From Rhodobacterales bacterium (GTDB lineage Bacteria; Pseudomonadota; Alphaproteobacteria; Rhodobacterales; Rhodobacteraceae), in NCBI GenBank assembly GCA_009993005.1, contig JAACUH010000082.1:1-37382 (forward strand): a DNA stretch of 37,382 nucleotides, in the 5' to 3' direction. The translations under genes were made by a program, and so were the position numbers. The stretch's first letter is position 1. Every line of letters begins with the position of its first letter. The notes beneath the pieces are model-generated. The model saw only the letters and a list, made by a program, of their open reading frames with translations, had not been told where the DNA came from and ran no database searches. Positions 35,603-37,382 of this stretch are shown here, piece by piece.

Positions 35603-35638
35603 GCACAGCGTGCGCCGTGGGGGGCAGACAGCCCCCCA
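35600..35638 (+). terminator. Two tandem hairpins after purL
   Basis: GGCGCAC-AGC-GTGCGCC (35600-35616) and TGGGGGGC-AGACA-GCCCCCCA (35618-35638) are perfect 7- and 8-bp stems placed back to back. There is no T-run. They probably act as a transcript end or attenuator between purL and bolA. Confidence 0.55.
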
Positions 35639-35723
35639 CCCGCCCTCCGGCCACGCGCCGCGCCGCCTTGCAGCGCCCCGCGCCACGTCCTAGATTACGA
35701 CCGACCCCAAAAGGAGCGTCCTC

Positions 35724-35966
35724 ATGGCCATGCAAGCCCGCGACATCGAAGACCTGATCCGCGCCAGCTTTCCCCAGGCGCGGATAACCATCACCGACCT
35801 CGCCGGGGACGGCAACCATTGGGCGGCCGAGGTGATCGACGAGAGCTTTCGCGGCCTCAACCGCGTCCAGCAGCAGCGCGCCGTCTATGCCAGCCTCAAG
35901 GGCAAGATGGACGGGGCGCATGGGGAACTGCACGCGCTCGCGCTGACCACCAAGGCGCCCGACTGA
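35724..35966 (+). CDS. BolA-family protein
   Basis: Small iron-sulfur trafficking or regulatory partner of monothiol glutaredoxins, 80 residues, near the length of the BolA/IbaG short form. The family pattern is visible: an N-terminal IEDLIRASFPQARITITDLAGDG, a central HWAAEVIDESFRGLNRVQQQRAVYASL helix-strand unit, and a C-terminal HALALTTKAP containing the conserved His. AAGGAG lies about 8 nt before ATG 35724. grxD follows after 39 bp, so the two partners are likely co-expressed. Confidence 0.93.
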   Translation: MAMQARDIEDLIRASFPQARITITDLAGDGNHWAAEVIDESFRGLNRVQQQRAVYASLKGKMDGAHGELHALALTTKAPD

Positions 35967-36005
35967 CCCCGCCGATTTTTCCCGACACACCAAAGGAGCA
36001 GTCCG

Positions 36006-36365
36006 ATGACAGCCACCGACCAGATCCAGCAGACCGTGACCAGCAATGATGTCGTGCTGTTCATGAAGGGCACCAAATCCATGCCGCAATGCGGCTTTTC
36101 CTCGCGCGTGGCAGGCGTGCTCAATTTCATGGGCGTCGAGTTTGCCGATGTGAACGTCCTTGCCGACGCCGAGATCCGTCAGGGGATCAAGGATTTCTCG
36201 GACTGGCCGACGATCCCGCAGCTCTACGTCAAGGGCGAATTCGTCGGCGGCTGCGACATCGTCACCGAAATGACCCTGTCGGGGGAACTCGACGCGCTGT
36301 TCGAGGCCAAGGGCGTCGCCTTTGACAAGGCCGCCGCCGAGAAGATCCGCGAAGCCAACGCCTGA
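36006..36365 (+). CDS. grxD: Monothiol glutaredoxin (CGFS type)
   Basis: Class II glutaredoxin that binds a bridging [2Fe-2S] cluster with glutathione and partners with BolA. It has 119 residues, matching E. coli GrxD (115). The active site is Cys29-Gly-Phe-Ser32 in MPQCGFSSR. Glutathione-contacting segments are KGTK (21-24), DWPTIPQLYVKGEFVGGCDI and the following helix. AAAGGAG lies about 7 nt before ATG 36006. The last codon and stop fall inside the first unit of a 13-bp tandem array. Confidence 0.97.
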   Translation: MTATDQIQQTVTSNDVVLFMKGTKSMPQCGFSSRVAGVLNFMGVEFADVNVLADAEIRQGIKDFSDWPTIPQLYVKGEFVGGCDIVTEMTLSGELDALFEAKGVAFDKAAAEKIREANA

Positions 36366-36516
36366 CGCGTGGGCCTGACGCGTGGGCCTGACGCGTGGGC
36401 CTGACGCGTGGGCCTGACGCGCGCGCCTGACGCGTGGGCCTGACGCGTGGGCCTGACGCGCGCGCCTGACGCGTGGGCCTGACGCGCGCGCCTGACGCGC
36501 GCGCCTGACGCGTCGC
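36361..36516. repeat. Tandem array of twelve 13-bp units
   Basis: Units are exactly 13 bp: type A CCTGACGCGTGGG, type B CCTGACGCGCGCG, and a degenerate last unit CCTGACGCGTCGC. The order is A A A A B A A B A B B last. The first nine bases, CCTGACGCG, are invariant. The first unit includes the grxD stop codon (TGA at 36363-36365). The array fills most of the gap between the convergent grxD and zapA. It is non-coding and has no spacers, so it is not a CRISPR. Confidence 0.96.
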
Positions 36517-36566
36517 GACCAGCCGCGACGGCGCAGGCCTACAGAAAGGGCCCCCAGAGCAGGCGT

Positions 36567-36959
36567 TCAGACAAGCCGCTCTTCCACTGCCGCCGCCAGC
36601 GCCTCGGCCCGGGCGGCGATCTCGGACAGGGTGTCGGTGACATGGTCCGGGATCACCGGCACTTCGATCCGCTCGGGCGGTGGAGCGCCACGCGCCTCGA
36701 GCATGGCAAGCGCCGCGCTCACCTCGGCCACGCGGGCTTCGCTGTCGCGCAAGCGGTCCTCGAGCCCGGCCGTCTTGTCCGCGAGCATCAGCCCTGCCAT
36801 CAGCAGCATCCGCGCTTCGGGCATCCGTCCGATATGCGCGGACAGCGCGCTGGCCTCGGCATCCAGCATCGCGGCGGCCCCCCGCAGAAACGGCTCCTCG
36901 CCGTCCTGACAGGCGACCTCGAAACTGCGCCCGCCGATCGTGATCTCCACTTGCGGCAT
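36567..36959 (-). CDS. zapA: Cell division protein ZapA
   Basis: FtsZ-binding protein that promotes bundling of the Z-ring. It has 130 residues. The N-terminal domain has VEITIGGRSFEVACQDGEE, followed by the family's LRGAAAMLDAEASAL and MLLMAGLMLADKTAGLEDRL helices. A C-terminal coiled-coil region holds a Pro-rich break (PPPERIEVP). ATG 36959 shares its A with the stop of the upstream coiled-coil gene (TGATG); a GTG one codon earlier is possible. The 3' end is 50 bp from the 13-bp array. Confidence 0.9.
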   Translation of the reverse strand: MPQVEITIGGRSFEVACQDGEEPFLRGAAAMLDAEASALSAHIGRMPEARMLLMAGLMLADKTAGLEDRLRDSEARVAEVSAALAMLEARGAPPPERIEVPVIPDHVTDTLSEIAARAEALAAAVEERLV

Positions 36960-37382
36960 CACTGGCCCTCCGTGATCAGGGGTTTCAGCGCGGTGATGAC
37001 AGCGTCGAGTTCGGCGACATCCGCCGCCCGCGTCGCACGCAGCGCATCCAGTTCGGCCATGACCGCACGGTTGATGAGTTCGGGTTCCGCCACGCCGTCC
37101 TCGGCGGCGGCGCGCAATTGCGCGTTGAGGTCGCGCAGGTCGGCATTGGACTGGCGCAGCGCCTGCAATTCCTGATCGAGCGCCGCAATCGCCTGTCTCT
37201 GACCGGCGATCTGCGCGTCGAGCGCGGCCATCCGGGTGTCCTGCCGGTCCTTGAGCGCGCGCACCCGCTCCTCGAGCTGGGCGTTGACCGCCTGTTCGTC
37301 CACCAGCCGCATTTCCAGCGCCAGGATGGTCTCCTGCGCGGCAAGAGCCGCACCGCTGTCGGCCGCACCGCTGTCGGCCGTG
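36959..37382 (-). CDS. Coiled-coil protein upstream of zapA (5' end beyond window)
   Basis: The frame is open from the window edge to the TGA at 36959-36961, about 140 codons, so the N-terminus is missing. The sequence is largely alpha-helical coiled coil rich in Ala, Leu, Gln, Arg and Asp (for example MRLVDEQAVNAQLEERVRAL). An ELINRAVMAELDALRATRAAD block lies nearer the C-terminus. An internal Met at 37310-37312 is unlikely to be the start, because helical sequence continues upstream. Such proteins are often encoded just before zapA in Rhodobacterales and may act in division; no function is established by the sequence. Confidence 0.75.
   Translation of the reverse strand, partial: TADSGAADSGAALAAQETILALEMRLVDEQAVNAQLEERVRALKDRQDTRMAALDAQIAGQRQAIAALDQELQALRQSNADLRDLNAQLRAAAEDGVAEPELINRAVMAELDALRATRAADVAELDAVITALKPLITEGQ
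37347..37376. repeat. 15-bp coding duplication
   Basis: GCCGCACCGCTGTCG is present twice head to tail (37347-37361 and 37362-37376). On the minus strand it encodes an Asp-Ser-Gly-Ala-Ala-type unit twice in the partial coiled-coil protein. Confidence 0.8.

Noticed and set aside
36361-36516. CRISPR array
   Set aside because: Units are contiguous 13-mers with no spacers, and no cas gene is present in the window.

Overview
This window is high-GC chromosomal DNA from an alphaproteobacterium, most likely of the Rhodobacterales (Roseobacter/Rhodobacter relatives). The call rests on gene families and order (ppiD-trpE, trpGDC-moaC-moeA-lexA, purL-bolA-grxD), an alphaproteobacterial GAAC-N7-GAAC SOS box, an LsrB/VtlR-type LysR regulator, and a lysis gene pair of the kind used by gene transfer agents. 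No IS element, integrase, CRISPR array, tRNA or rRNA gene is visible. The genes are mostly core metabolism. The unusual content lies between genes and in one inserted gene pair.

Layout. 1-1285 (minus): a two-domain cold-shock protein, cut by the window edge, and pdxH. 1438-4731 (plus): fabI, a LysE-type exporter, gpt (xanthine phosphoribosyltransferase) and a class I/II aminotransferase, with a long near-perfect inverted repeat between the last two. 4804-8162: ppiD and trpE. 8166-9911 (minus): a divergent polysaccharide deacetylase with a Pro/Glu/Ala repeat region. 10063-14971: trpG-trpD-trpC-moaC-moeA, mostly coupled by 4-nt overlaps, then autoregulated lexA. 15136-17262 (minus): comEC, then divergent gltX and gltA, and a GNAT acetyltransferase. 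20603-28371 (minus): a PaaG-like hydratase/isomerase, ccmH, ccmF, a GTA-type holin and endolysin, ccmE, argC, murI and an acyltransferase. 28481-31876 (minus): a fused indolepyruvate ferredoxin oxidoreductase. 32033-32944: the LsrB/VtlR-like regulator, followed by a probable small RNA with a strong terminator. 33372-36365: purL, bolA, grxD. 36567-37382 (minus): zapA and a coiled-coil protein cut by the window edge.

Functional links. trpE and trpGDC give most of the chorismate-to-tryptophan route. moaC and moeA serve molybdenum cofactor synthesis. ccmE, ccmF and ccmH form the periplasmic haem-handling arm of cytochrome c maturation, and a holin/endolysin pair sits between ccmE and ccmF on the same strand. 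BolA and the CGFS glutaredoxin are a known iron-sulfur partner pair. The indolepyruvate oxidoreductase and the PaaG-like protein could both feed aryl-acetate catabolism, but they are about 7 kb apart and not in one operon.

Most worth a second look: (i) the LsrB-like regulator, T-N11-A palindrome, promoter-like element and terminator-ended RNA with a CCTCCC anti-Shine-Dalgarno stretch, resembling the VtlR/AbcR arrangement of Rhizobiales; (ii) the lysis pair inside the cytochrome c maturation cluster, with a possible hairpin over the endolysin ribosome binding site; (iii) two exact-period tandem arrays (12 x 13 bp and 8 x 11 bp) abutting gene ends; (iv) a motif of about 22 bp found downstream of gpt, lexA and purL in the same orientation.
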